In this document: positions 28,571-38,127 of the stretch, piece after piece | How positions within the stretch are numbered: position 1 is the first letter of the stretch | How the letters are laid out: each line of letters starts with the position of its first letter | Assembly (NCBI GenBank): GCA_013816845.1 | Contig: JACDDU010000001.1 | Location: forward strand, 310,001 to 374,000 | Source: Gammaproteobacteria bacterium | Lineage (GTDB): Bacteria > Pseudomonadota > Gammaproteobacteria > DSM-16500 | DNA length: 64,000 nucleotides | Reading direction: 5' to 3' | Translations under genes and position numbers: made by a program | The notes under the pieces: generated by a model | What the model was told of the DNA's origin: nothing | Seen by the model: the letters and a program-made list of their open reading frames with translations, nothing else | Databases searched by the model: none

Positions 28571-29582
28571 TTCTTTTTCGCCATGTTCGTAAGGTTTCAT
28601 CAAATTTTCTCAATGGGTAAATTATTTTCCAAAGCCGCGATTTATGTAATTGGCGTGTATAAGTCTTCAATGTTTTATGCCGCCGCAACAGAGTATCAAT
28701 TAAGTCATAAAATGGCAAAACCACATGAAGTTGATGTTGTATATCCTGCCAAGCGATTTGAAAATTTTTATCATCAAAAGTAATTTCATCATGTGCTATT
28801 TTCAACAACCATGAATATACTTGACTTGCGACAGGAGAAACTTTTGTTGCAGGATGTATTTCCAAGTCCTGCGATTTGTATTCAAAGTGGGTAAGGTTTT
28901 TATCAAGAAAACTATCAATATAATGGTTAATCGTATTATTATTTTCTAAATGATCGAGATGAAGTTCACTCTGCAACCGCGTTAGTTGTTGGCGCGGATT
29001 CTTCATAAGTGTATCGTAATTAACAATGACGCGTTGTTTTCCATGTGTTTCATTGACTGCAGCAATTAGATGTAATACCCACAAAATTAACCCGTGTTCA
29101 ACATCCGCATCGGTTAAACGCTGATAAGAAAGTGCAGAGGATAATGGATTGCGTAAAGCGATAACATAAGATTCATGGACACCCAATGTTTGAAATACAT
29201 TTTGCCAAAATGGTAATAATCGCGCGGTTCGTGGGTCTTTAAATCCCCACATCGTTTTTTGAGATAATCTTTTTTTTATGATGGCGCATGCTTTAAATTT
29301 TAATTCATCTAAAGTTGAATTTTGTAATTCAGCTTTGGATATAGCTCGCGTGCTATCCCAGTAAATCCCCACTTTTTTCAAGATTTGTTCATTAATCTTG
29401 TAAACAATATCGTGATCTTCCCAAAATCCCGTTGGGTTCCATTTGCTTCCGGGTGAAAGAGCAGTCCCTAAATCTACACCGAGTGCTTTCACCCCACGTG
29501 AAATGACGCTCGTCCCACTTCGCGCCATTCCAAGGATAACAATAAGGCGTTTAGAATCAGATTCCTCGCCTTGTTTGATCAT
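28536..29582 (-). CDS. PAPS-dependent sulfotransferase-family protein
   Basis: The 348-residue product begins with the 5'-phosphosulfate-binding loop LIVILGMARSGTSVISRGV, followed by a region like the 3'-phosphate-binding site (VIALRNPLSSALSYQR) of bacterial and eukaryotic sulfotransferases. A basic, helical C-terminus follows from about 270. No membrane helix or signal peptide, so it acts in the cytoplasm. Its start overlaps the stop of the PAPS synthase gene (ATGA) and its end overlaps cysQ, a tightly coupled operon. The acceptor (glycan, lipid or small molecule) is not apparent; homology to known acceptors cannot be judged by eye. Confidence 0.8.
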   Translation of the reverse strand: MIKQGEESDSKRLIVILGMARSGTSVISRGVKALGVDLGTALSPGSKWNPTGFWEDHDIVYKINEQILKKVGIYWDSTRAISKAELQNSTLDELKFKACAIIKKRLSQKTMWGFKDPRTARLLPFWQNVFQTLGVHESYVIALRNPLSSALSYQRLTDADVEHGLILWVLHLIAAVNETHGKQRVIVNYDTLMKNPRQQLTRLQSELHLDHLENNNTINHYIDSFLDKNLTHFEYKSQDLEIHPATKVSPVASQVYSWLLKIAHDEITFDDKNFQIAWQDIQHQLHVVLPFYDLIDTLLRRHKTLKTYTRQLHKSRLWKIIYPLRKFDETLRTWRKRNGEKKLLGPSE

Positions 29583-31294
29583 GCGATATAGCCTAACGAT
29601 TGAATGGTCTGCATAATTTGGTCAACAATGTCATGGGGACTTTGATTGTTGGTATCGATCGAAATTTCCGCTGTCAAAGGTGCTTCGTAAGGGTCACTAA
29701 TACCGGTGAATTGTTTAATGATTCCTTCCCGTGCTTTTTTATATAACCCTTTGCGATCGCGTTCCTCACAAATTTCGAGGGGAGTTGCTACATAAATTTC
29801 GATAAATCCACCCACTTCGCTTACCATGTCGCGTACTTTTTCTCTGGCGTTTTGAAAAGGTGAGACGAGTGCGCAGATTGCAATGCCACCATGTTTAGTG
29901 ATTTCGCGTGCAACAAAGCCGACACGAGTGACATTGGTTTCACGATCTTCTCGGCTAAAACTTAAACCGGCTGAGAGGTGGGTGCGGATAATGTCGCCAT
30001 CCAACAAACTAATTTGCCGATGCGTCACTTCGCGTAAGCGCAGAGCAACGCCATTGGCAAGTGTTGATTTGCCTGAGCTCGGTAATCCGGTGAAAAAGAG
30101 AGTTAACCCTTGTTCATGTTTAGGCGGGTGTGCTTTTCGAAGTTCAGTTATGACTGCGGGATAGGAAAACCATGAGGGAATATCAGCATTTTTTTGTAAT
30201 CGATCACGCAGATCAGTTCCTGAAATGGTTTCGGGTTTTTCATCTTTTGGAAATTGATCAATTGGAAAATATTGCTGACTTTTAGCGCTGTACACCATTT
30301 CTTGAAAAGGAATGATGTGAATTCCTAAAGTTGACTCGAGCGAGAGCGCTAATTCTTGCGCAGCATAAGGTTGATAAAAGGCATTGCCTTTAGAATCTTT
30401 GCCTGGACCCGCGTGATCCCTGCCCACGATAAAATGGGTGCACCCATAATTCTTGCGAATCAATGCATGAAAGATTGCTTCTTTGGGTCCAGCCATGCGC
30501 ATCGCAAGTGGTAACAAGCTAAGTTTTACACGGTCGGGAGGGTAGGTTTGCAAGATATGTTCATAACAACGAACTCGAATGTAGTATTCAATGTCCCCTG
30601 GTTTGGTCATCCCTACGACCGGGTGAAGTAAAACATGAGCACCTGTTTGTTGTGCTGCCCGCAAAGTCAATTCTTGATGGGCGCGATGCATGGGGTTACG
30701 GGTTTGAAACCCTACAACTTTTTCCCATTGGTTTTCTTGAAAGAATTGGCGCAATTCACTCGGAGAATAACGAAGATGATTAAAATCGTAATGATGGGGT
30801 AAAGCTAATTTGAGTAAAGGGCCTGCTATGTAAAAATCTTTCACGTAATGATAAAGATAATGAACGCCGGGATGCAGCATATCGAGCGTGCCAAATACTG
30901 AAAGGGCTTCGCGTGACCGATCAACTTGCCATGACTCATTAACTTTCATAATGGCAAGTAATAATCCCTCAGGATCCCGTAACGCAATTTCATCACCTAG
31001 TTTCAAACTGTCATGAAAAGATTGGTCGACATCTAAATTGATAGGAACTGGCCACAACATGCCATTAGCTAAGTGCATATCGTCTAAAACATGATGATAA
31101 TCGTCTTGATTGAGAAAACTATGCAACGGATCAAAGCCACCATTTAAAATTAATTCCAAATCACATAGTTGACGTTGAGTGAGAATGAGTTGCGGTAACG
31201 CTTGAGCATTTGATTGATAGTATTCAAGAGAATGTGGAAAAGAGATGAGAGAGTGTTCGTGAATGGGTTTATTTTTTTGATCTTTTACTTCCAT
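29579..31294 (-). CDS. Bifunctional ATP sulfurylase / APS kinase (PAPS synthase)
   Basis: Makes PAPS from sulfate in two steps. N-terminal ATP sulfurylase of the SopT type: QTRNPMHRAHQEL (the HxxH nucleotide site), HPVVGMTKPGD, and VGRDHAGPG. C-terminal APS kinase from about residue 390: P-loop GLPSSGKST, LLDGDIIRTHLS, FSREDRETNV, and the ISDPYEAP substrate loop. The ATG at 31294 has AAAGGA eight bases upstream; the frame opening at 31327 is a TTG without support. The fused arrangement differs from the separate CysD/CysN/CysC of E. coli. Confidence 0.93.
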   Translation of the reverse strand: MEVKDQKNKPIHEHSLISFPHSLEYYQSNAQALPQLILTQRQLCDLELILNGGFDPLHSFLNQDDYHHVLDDMHLANGMLWPVPINLDVDQSFHDSLKLGDEIALRDPEGLLLAIMKVNESWQVDRSREALSVFGTLDMLHPGVHYLYHYVKDFYIAGPLLKLALPHHYDFNHLRYSPSELRQFFQENQWEKVVGFQTRNPMHRAHQELTLRAAQQTGAHVLLHPVVGMTKPGDIEYYIRVRCYEHILQTYPPDRVKLSLLPLAMRMAGPKEAIFHALIRKNYGCTHFIVGRDHAGPGKDSKGNAFYQPYAAQELALSLESTLGIHIIPFQEMVYSAKSQQYFPIDQFPKDEKPETISGTDLRDRLQKNADIPSWFSYPAVITELRKAHPPKHEQGLTLFFTGLPSSGKSTLANGVALRLREVTHRQISLLDGDIIRTHLSAGLSFSREDRETNVTRVGFVAREITKHGGIAICALVSPFQNAREKVRDMVSEVGGFIEIYVATPLEICEERDRKGLYKKAREGIIKQFTGISDPYEAPLTAEISIDTNNQSPHDIVDQIMQTIQSLGYIA

Positions 31295-31400
31295 AATGGT
31301 TTCCTTTACCTTGATTGCACGATTCAAGCTAAGCTTAGGAATACAGTTTAATTCAATGAGATATCATCAACAATAAAAGAAAGATCTTATCAAGATGAAA

Positions 31401-32681
31401 TTATGGACGTCTCATGGTGCGGTATATTTTCTCAAATAGAAAACATCCTATTATTAAAAAAATCATCACATAAACTGCAAGAGGTGCCTTTCTTAAAGTG
31501 TAAATTTCGAGGATAACAAACATGCCTAAACAAAGAATTAATGACATCATAACAAGCCATTTCTGCGCGCCTGTTTGAGAAAGAATTCTCAAGTGGCCTG
31601 CATTGACACCGGCATAAATTAATAAAAATGCACCGCTACCCATCATAGCGATACTAGCAAGATCAAAAAATAGAATAAATAAAATCACCAATAACGTGGT
31701 GATTAACAATCCTCCCGTAGCACCTCGCCATTCTGAACGAGCAAAAATAGGGGGTAATTCGCCGTCACGTGCAATCATGTAGCTAACATTGGCACCGCCA
31801 AACAGCGTGGCATTGATCGCAGAAGCTGTAGAAAATAAAGCTGCAATTGCAATTAATTTGAATCCCATGTTGCCAAAGAAAGGTTTGGCGGCTTGCGCTA
31901 AAGCAAAATCGCGTGCTGCATAAATTTCAGCAATGGGCAGATTGCCAACGACTGTGATTGAAACGGCGAGATAAATCACAATGACGATAATGACACTTAA
32001 GTATAATGCTTGGGGCAACGTTTTAGCAGGGTTATTCATATCGCCTGCGGCATTCGCAACTAAACCAAAGCCTTCATATCCAATGAATAAAACCCCTGCG
32101 CCAAAGAAAATATTCTCTACGCCTTTCCAGTGGACCGGTGAAAGATATTCGGCGTGAATAAAAAATAACCCTGATACGGCAAATAAAATAAGAATAGAAA
32201 CTTTGACAGCGACAATAAATAATTCAGCCCGACCGACAGATCCTGCACCCAGAAAATTGAGAAAGGTAAAGAAAATAACGACAGCTGATGCGATGCTCTT
32301 CGCTAAGATGGGGGTAGGATGATTAGTAAAAAAAGTCATGCAATAGGCTGCGAACCCTTGCGAATATAAGGCAATAGCTACGATATACCCAACCCACATC
32401 AATAAATTCAAACTACCGCTGATCGAGCCGACCCCCCAGCCTCGTACAAGAAACTCAACTGCACCGCCCGCTGAAGGAAATTTTGCTCCTAATTTTGCGT
32501 AAGAATAAGTGCAAAAGAGTGCAACGATGCCACCGATAAGAAAAGAAACCCACATCGCACTACCCGAGGCTTCGGCAACCACACCCAAGATAGAAAAAAT
32601 TCCAGCACCAATCATGCCCCCGATGCCAATTGAAATTGCAGCGGGTAATGAAATTCGAGATTGCATAGGAGATTGAGGCAT
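31401..32681 (-). CDS. APC-superfamily amino acid permease
   Basis: A 426-residue integral membrane protein with about 12 hydrophobic helices. The first helix has the substrate-binding motif GIGGMIGAGIFSI of APC transporters, and the following SAGGAVEFLVRGWG is also typical. The substrate is probably an amino acid or amine but cannot be assigned. The ATG at 32681 is only seven bases after a strong -10 element, so the mRNA may have almost no leader; a second ATG five codons later also lacks a ribosome-binding site. Confidence 0.85.
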   Translation of the reverse strand: MPQSPMQSRISLPAAISIGIGGMIGAGIFSILGVVAEASGSAMWVSFLIGGIVALFCTYSYAKLGAKFPSAGGAVEFLVRGWGVGSISGSLNLLMWVGYIVAIALYSQGFAAYCMTFFTNHPTPILAKSIASAVVIFFTFLNFLGAGSVGRAELFIVAVKVSILILFAVSGLFFIHAEYLSPVHWKGVENIFFGAGVLFIGYEGFGLVANAAGDMNNPAKTLPQALYLSVIIVIVIYLAVSITVVGNLPIAEIYAARDFALAQAAKPFFGNMGFKLIAIAALFSTASAINATLFGGANVSYMIARDGELPPIFARSEWRGATGGLLITTLLVILFILFFDLASIAMMGSGAFLLIYAGVNAGHLRILSQTGAQKWLVMMSLILCLGMFVILEIYTLRKAPLAVYVMIFLIIGCFLFEKIYRTMRRP

Positions 32682-32688
32682 GTCATTG

Positions 32689-32718
32689 ACTATACAAGTT
32701 TCAAAGAAGTTTAGTCAA
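32689..32718 (-). promoter_or_regulatory. Promoter for the APC permease, near-leaderless
   Basis: On the minus strand TTGACT (32718-32713), an 18-bp spacer and TATAGT (32694-32689). Only seven bases separate the -10 from the ATG at 32681, where transcription would be expected to start. Confidence 0.6.
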
Positions 32719-32767
32719 TTCTACTTAAACCGAACTTGAGGAGCTGAGTGCAGGGTAGGTTAATTCC

Positions 32768-32798
32768 CTGGGTTAAGCGCTTTGCGCTCCACTCAGGC
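32768..32798. repeat. Degenerate REP-like hairpin
   Basis: CCTGGGTTAAGCGC and GCGCTCCACTCAGG flank a TTT loop; the outer and inner pairs match but the middle has several mismatches. The wording resembles the 'CCTGGGTT..GCGC' palindromes repeated between genes in some gammaproteobacteria. It lies in a 360-bp gene-poor gap upstream of the APC gene (32682-32907). Confidence 0.35.
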
Positions 32799-32907
32799 TA
32801 TGAATATTAATTATGAAGTTGCATGTAGTATGTAGCCTGATGGCGTCTCTACTCACTAAGTAATCCTATGTCTTTGATCGAAAGCCTGCGAGCGAAGCCA
32901 TACCAGA

Positions 32908-33549
32908 TTAAGACGCAGGTGTTTCACTTAAGCTATCATTCGGTAAATTGACATTGATTAATTTACCCGCTTCGTCAAACTCATAATGAATTTGGGCGTA
33001 ACCGACTAATTCACAAGCGATACAGGTTTTTGTAATTTTGAGGGTCGCAATGATGTTAGTGATTTGGTCCCCAGTTTTAACAATTTTAGGTTTATCCCAA
33101 TTGGTAATCACGAAAGGAAAATTTTTATAATCTTCTTTCAAAGCTGCACTTAAATTTCTAGGATCAATTTTAGTATTAATGAGGCAGTTTTTTGGCGTCA
33201 AAATATAATAACTATGTTGGCCATCAGCAATGAACACTTGGTCGATAAGAGCAAAATTACCGATGCGTTCCATAGAAAGGGTCGCAGGGGTTGCGTGTAA
33301 CACTTTGGCGAGTTGACTTAACTGGTTGCAGGATCGGTTATTCTTAGCAATTTGTTGTATGCAAGCAGTACTTGGGTAAGGTCCACTTAAGGGGCAGCTT
33401 TGCAGCAATTGCTTACAGTTACGATAATTCGTTTCACTAAAGGCAGGCTTCAAAAATGGATAGGATTTACATTCTAGAACAGGGCTTGCATAACTCGATC
33501 CTATCGAAATAATGATTGTCATGATGAAACACCAAAAATAGTTTGGCAT
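32908..33549 (-). CDS. Exported protein of unknown function
   Basis: The ATG at 33549 (213 residues) has AAGGAG six bases upstream and begins a signal peptide MPNYFWCFIMTIIISIGSSYAS; an in-frame ATG at 33609 lies inside dnaE and would hide it. The mature protein has cysteines in several pairs, including TCIACE. No family recognised. It lies ten bases after dnaE and is probably cotranscribed. Confidence 0.6.
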   Translation of the reverse strand: MPNYFWCFIMTIIISIGSSYASPVLECKSYPFLKPAFSETNYRNCKQLLQSCPLSGPYPSTACIQQIAKNNRSCNQLSQLAKVLHATPATLSMERIGNFALIDQVFIADGQHSYYILTPKNCLINTKIDPRNLSAALKEDYKNFPFVITNWDKPKIVKTGDQITNIIATLKITKTCIACELVGYAQIHYEFDEAGKLINVNLPNDSLSETPAS

Positions 33550-33559
33550 AACTTTCTCC

Positions 33560-36500
33560 TTAGTCGCGGTACTTAAGTTCCGAACATTCAACGCTAAAAT
33601 GTTCATCAATAGCTTGTAATAAAGCAGTAGTCGGTTTGATAGCCCATCGTTTAGCTAATTTTATATCAGCTTGGATATTGTTGCGAATATATCGCATGAC
33701 AATATGACAACCGCCACCTAGATGGGGTTCTAATACTTTTTGTAAAAAAGAACCATTAAAAGAAAAAGAAGCAGGAACATTGATTTGTAAAGCTTTAGCA
33801 AAACGTTCTCTTGCTTGATCGAGTGTATAAAAATCTTTAGCCATAATACGCAAGCCATTGTTGAATTCATCAATCGATACGTCACCTTCAACAATAAGAA
33901 TTTGGTCTTCAATGAGCAAGTGACGGTATTTGTTATAGGTATCACTGAAGCAAACACCATCAATGTGGGCTGTCCCATCATCAAGGGTTAAGATCGCCAT
34001 ACGATCGCCTTTTTTGGTTTGTCTTGTGCGTAAGGCAGTGATAATTCCGGCGATGCGAATGGTTTGTTCTGTTCCTTTTAATTCACTGATACGAGAAGAA
34101 GTGAAATGCACAAATTCAGGTAGATATTTGGTGAGTGGATGCCCCGTGAGATAAAATCCCAACGTTTCTTTTTCATTTGCTAACCTTGTTTCTTCATTCC
34201 AAATGACTGCATCAACATAATGCGGATCTTGTTTGATTTCGGTAAAACAGAGTAAGTCATGTTGGCCGGTTGATCGATCTTGGCTGTTTTGTTCGGCTTG
34301 CTGTAAGGCAAGGTTAACATTTTGTATAAGTAGAGCACGATGCTTGTTCCAACCATCAAAACTTCCCGATTTAATCAGTGCTTCAATAACACGACGATTA
34401 ACTTTACGTAAATCGAGCCGTTGACAAAAATTAAATAAACTGTTGAATTCTCCCTGTTCATTCCGGGCTTGAATCATATTTTCGATGGCGGAAGTACCAA
34501 CGCCTTTGATCGCACCCAAGCCATATAATAAATGTCGATCATCAATGACTTTAAAAAAATACTCACTGCGATTGATGTCAGGCGGTGATACATGAAGTTG
34601 CAAGGCTTTACATTCTTCAAGGAGAGTTATAATTTTTTCTGTTCGATCCATTTCCGAAGATAAAACGGCAGCCATAAAAGCTGCAGGATAATGTGATTTT
34701 AACCATGCAGTTTGATAAGCAATCAGTGCATAGGAAGCCGAATGCGATTTGTTAAATCCGTAACCTGCAAATTTTTCCATTAAGTCATAAATGGAGTTCG
34801 CCACTTCTTTGGCAACGCCGCGAACTTTCGCTCCTTCACAAAATATTTTACGTTGCTTGGCCATTTCTTCTGGTTTTTTCTTTCCCATCGCTTTACGTAA
34901 AATATCGGCAGCACCCAGGGTGTAACCTGCAAGAACTTGTGCAATTTTCATAACTTGTTCTTGATAGACGATGACCCCGTACGTCGGACTTAAAATAGCT
35001 TCCAAATCAGGATGAGAATAAACAACTTTAGCGCGTCCATGTTTACGATTAATGAAATCTTCCACCATCCCCGCTTGCAAAGGTCCAGGACGAAAAAGTG
35101 CAACAAGGGCAATCAAATCTTCAAAGCAGTCCGGTTGCAGTCGTTTAATCAAATCGCGCATACCGTGCGATTCAAGTTGAAACACTGCAGTGGTTTGATG
35201 ATCTTTAAGGAGAGCAAAAGTTTTTTTATCATCAAGTGGAATGAGCGTAATATCAATCGGCTCACTTTGCTCTTCTCTTCTTTTTTGATTAATAATCGTC
35301 AAAGCCCGATTAATGATGGTGAGGGTTTTTAATCCCAAAAAGTCGAATTTAACTAAACCGACAGCTTCAACATCATCTTTATCAAACTGGGTGACAGGAT
35401 GAGCACATTCATTGGGTTCACAGTAAAGGGGTACAAAATCAATCAATTTACCGGGTGCAATAACAATACCTCCCGCATGCTTGCCGACATTGCGTACGAC
35501 CCCTTCCAATTTTCTGGCAAGCTCGATTAGCGTGCGAACCTCTTCTTCTTTTTCAACACGTTCTTTTAAAAGGGGTTCTTGTATCAGTGCTTTTTCTAAA
35601 GTCATGCCAAGTTCGAAGGGGATGAGTTTCGCAATTTTATCCACAAAACCATACCCCAATCCCAACACGCGTCCGACATCACGCACTACGGCTTTAGCAG
35701 CCATGGTTCCGTAAGTAATAATGTGCGAAACACTTTCACTACCGTGCGTTTTCATCACATACTCAATAACGCGATCGCGTCCTTCCATACAAAAATCGAT
35801 ATCGAAATCTGGCATGGAAACACGTTCTGGATTTAAAAAACGTTCAAATAATAAGCCTAAGGCAAGGGGGTCAAGGTCAGTAATGTTGAGCGCAAAAGCT
35901 ACTAAAGAACCGGGACCGGATCCGCGTCCGGGACCGACGGGAATGCCGTTTTCTTTAGCCCATTTAGTAAAGTCAGCCACAATTAAAAAATAACCTGCAA
36001 AGCCCATGTTATTGATAACTGCTAATTCTCGATTCAAACGTTCATCATAGGCAATTTGCTTTTCGAAAGTGTTGTCTTCTCCAGAAGAGAAAATGGTAGC
36101 AAGTCGAAGGTCCAATCCTTTTTTTGCGATATCACTTAAATAACTTTCAGTCGTAAATCCTTCCGGCACTTTAAAGTGCGGGAGACGATTTTGATGTAAT
36201 GAAAAAGTAACGTTGCAGCGCTTTGCAATTTCGATCGTGTTTAAGATGGCTTCCGGCAAATCGTGAAATAAAGCATGCATTTCAGCTGCAGAACGCAAAT
36301 ATTGTTGTTCAGTATATTTTCTAGGGCGATTAGGATCATTTAAAATCCAGCTTTCCTGAATGCAAACACGCGCTTCGTGTGCTTCAAAATCCTCACGAAG
36401 GTGAAACCGCACATCGTTGGTGGCAACAAGTGGGATTAATTTTTTTTCAGCAAGTAGCGCGACTTTTTTTATAAATTCATTTTCCTGACTTTGCCCAATT

Positions 36501-37009
36501 CGTTTAACTTCTAGGTATAAACGCTGAGGAAATAAAGTGAGCCAATAATCACAAAGATTTTTAATTTGTTTCTGATCTTGTCGCAAAAGTGCTTGGCCCA
36601 AATCACTTTCTTGACCCAGTAAGGTGATTAATCCATCGCTGTAAGAATTTAGCCAATCATGAGTGATGGTGGGTTTGCCCTCAACTTGACCTTTCAAAAA
36701 ACCGAGCGACACGAGTTTTAATAAATTTTGGTAGCCGAGATTGTTTTGACATAGCACGGTAATTCGATAGGGCGTGTGGGCTGCAGTTTCATTTACTAAA
36801 CATAAATCTGCACCAATGATGGGTTTTACCCCGCCTGCCATGGCGGCTTGGTAGAATTTAACGGTCGCATAGAGATTACTCAAATCAGTAATGGCCGCTG
36901 CCGGTAAACCCAGGGACTCACTCGCTGCAATGAGCGCTGGAATACGAATCAAACCATCACTTAATGAAAATTCGGTATGTATACGTAAATGAACGAATTT
37001 TTTTTCCAT
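33560..37009 (-). CDS. dnaE: DNA polymerase III alpha subunit
   Basis: Replicative polymerase catalytic subunit. The 1149-residue product opens with the PHP domain (FVHLRIHTEFSLSDG), has GRGSGPGSLVAFALNITDLDP and MPDFDIDF with the catalytic aspartates, the HHH and OB-fold regions near the C-terminus (FNSLFNFCQRLDLRKVNRR and IRIAGIITALRTR), and ends with the tau-binding region. Length is near E. coli (1160). It is divergent from accA, here separated by an intergenic region of about 165 bp. Confidence 0.97.
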   Translation of the reverse strand: MEKKFVHLRIHTEFSLSDGLIRIPALIAASESLGLPAAAITDLSNLYATVKFYQAAMAGGVKPIIGADLCLVNETAAHTPYRITVLCQNNLGYQNLLKLVSLGFLKGQVEGKPTITHDWLNSYSDGLITLLGQESDLGQALLRQDQKQIKNLCDYWLTLFPQRLYLEVKRIGQSQENEFIKKVALLAEKKLIPLVATNDVRFHLREDFEAHEARVCIQESWILNDPNRPRKYTEQQYLRSAAEMHALFHDLPEAILNTIEIAKRCNVTFSLHQNRLPHFKVPEGFTTESYLSDIAKKGLDLRLATIFSSGEDNTFEKQIAYDERLNRELAVINNMGFAGYFLIVADFTKWAKENGIPVGPGRGSGPGSLVAFALNITDLDPLALGLLFERFLNPERVSMPDFDIDFCMEGRDRVIEYVMKTHGSESVSHIITYGTMAAKAVVRDVGRVLGLGYGFVDKIAKLIPFELGMTLEKALIQEPLLKERVEKEEEVRTLIELARKLEGVVRNVGKHAGGIVIAPGKLIDFVPLYCEPNECAHPVTQFDKDDVEAVGLVKFDFLGLKTLTIINRALTIINQKRREEQSEPIDITLIPLDDKKTFALLKDHQTTAVFQLESHGMRDLIKRLQPDCFEDLIALVALFRPGPLQAGMVEDFINRKHGRAKVVYSHPDLEAILSPTYGVIVYQEQVMKIAQVLAGYTLGAADILRKAMGKKKPEEMAKQRKIFCEGAKVRGVAKEVANSIYDLMEKFAGYGFNKSHSASYALIAYQTAWLKSHYPAAFMAAVLSSEMDRTEKIITLLEECKALQLHVSPPDINRSEYFFKVIDDRHLLYGLGAIKGVGTSAIENMIQARNEQGEFNSLFNFCQRLDLRKVNRRVIEALIKSGSFDGWNKHRALLIQNVNLALQQAEQNSQDRSTGQHDLLCFTEIKQDPHYVDAVIWNEETRLANEKETLGFYLTGHPLTKYLPEFVHFTSSRISELKGTEQTIRIAGIITALRTRQTKKGDRMAILTLDDGTAHIDGVCFSDTYNKYRHLLIEDQILIVEGDVSIDEFNNGLRIMAKDFYTLDQARERFAKALQINVPASFSFNGSFLQKVLEPHLGGGCHIVMRYIRNNIQADIKLAKRWAIKPTTALLQAIDEHFSVECSELKYRD

Positions 37010-37137
37010 TACAACCCTTATCAGCTAAAATGCGAAGGTTTGGTTATTGTGCAGGGCCATGCCGCTTAAAGGCAAGGTAGATCTTCCATGCTTTAAGGCA
37101 CTTTCATGTAAGGCAGCGGTATCCTCTCATGAAAATT

Positions 37138-37146
37138 TGATATAAT
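37138..37146 (+). promoter_or_regulatory. Extended -10 promoter for accA
   Basis: TG-A-TATAAT with no good -35, 28 bp upstream of the accA start. The TGN element compensates for a poor -35. Confidence 0.5.
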
Positions 37147-37173
37147 GTGCGCATTTTAAGTTAAGAGTAAACT

Positions 37174-38127
37174 ATGAACATCAATTTCCTCGATTTTGAA
37201 CAACCAATTGCAGAGCTTGAGGCAAAGATTCAAGAGTTACGCATGGTTGGGACAGATGCTGATATTAATTTGAGCGAGGAAATTGCTCGTCTCGAAACCA
37301 AATGTAAAAATCTTACCCGAGAAACGTTTAGCAAATTAACCCCTTGGCAAATTCTGCAGCTCGCAAGACATCCGCAACGGCCACACACGATTGATTACAT
37401 ACCCAAAATATTTACAGAGTTCGATGAACTTGCTGGCGATCGTATGCTTTCTGCAGGAATGACCATCATTGCCGGGATCGCGCGCTTAGAGGGAAAGCCC
37501 ATCTTAGTGCTGGGGCATGAAAAGGGTAGAAAGACTCAAGAAAAAATCCAGCGTAATTTTGGCATGCCAAGTCCTGAAGATTATCGTAAAGCCATGCGTC
37601 TTGCTCGTTTAGCCGAGCGTTTTAAACTTCCCATTATTACTTTTATTGATACCCCGGGCGCTTATCCTGGTATAGGAGCTGAAGAGCGTAACCAAAGCGA
37701 AGCGATTGCACGCAATCTCATGGTCTTTGCACGGTTAAAAACTCCTATTATTTGTACAGTGATTGGAGAAGGTGGTTCAGGCGGCGCACTGGCCATTGGG
37801 GTAGGTGATCGAGTCAATATGTTGGAGTATTCCGTCTATTCAGTTATTTCACCGGAAGGGTGTGCATCAATTTTGTGGAAAAATGCGGAAAAAGCGCCGC
37901 TCGCAGCGGAGGCGATGAATTTAACAGCAACCCGTATTTTTCAATTAGGCTTGGTGGATCAAGTTATTCAGGAACCATTAGGTGGGGCACATCGAGATTA
38001 TGATGCGATGGCAACTCGATTAAAAAGAGAATTGGTAAGACAAGTAGATGAATTACAATCTTTAGCTATACCCACGCTGCTTGAAAAGCGATATAGCCGA
38101 ATGATGTCATTCGGTTTGCCTGAATGA
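37174..38127 (+). CDS. accA: Acetyl-CoA carboxylase, carboxyltransferase alpha subunit
   Basis: With AccD transfers carboxyl from biotin to acetyl-CoA in the first step of fatty acid synthesis. The 317-residue product has the family start ([15 protein letters not shown]), [53 protein letters not shown] and the oxyanion stretch [15 protein letters not shown]. Length equals E. coli (319). Its stop overlaps tilS (ATGA), so the two genes are coupled. Confidence 0.97.
   Translation: MNINFLDFEQPIAELEAKIQELRMVGTDADINLSEEIARLETKCKNLTRETFSKLTPWQILQLARHPQRPHTIDYIPKIFTEFDELAGDRMLSAGMTIIAGIARLEGKPILVLGHEKGRKTQEKIQRNFGMPSPEDYRKAMRLARLAERFKLPIITFIDTPGAYPGIGAEERNQSEAIARNLMVFARLKTPIICTVIGEGGSGGALAIGVGDRVNMLEYSVYSVISPEGCASILWKNAEKAPLAAEAMNLTATRIFQLGLVDQVIQEPLGGAHRDYDAMATRLKRELVRQVDELQSLAIPTLLEKRYSRMMSFGLPE

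Noticed and set aside
35012-35993. Several plus-strand frames of 77-106 codons inside dnaE
   Set aside because: They lie opposite a complete, conserved dnaE and have no start signals; shadows of the real gene.
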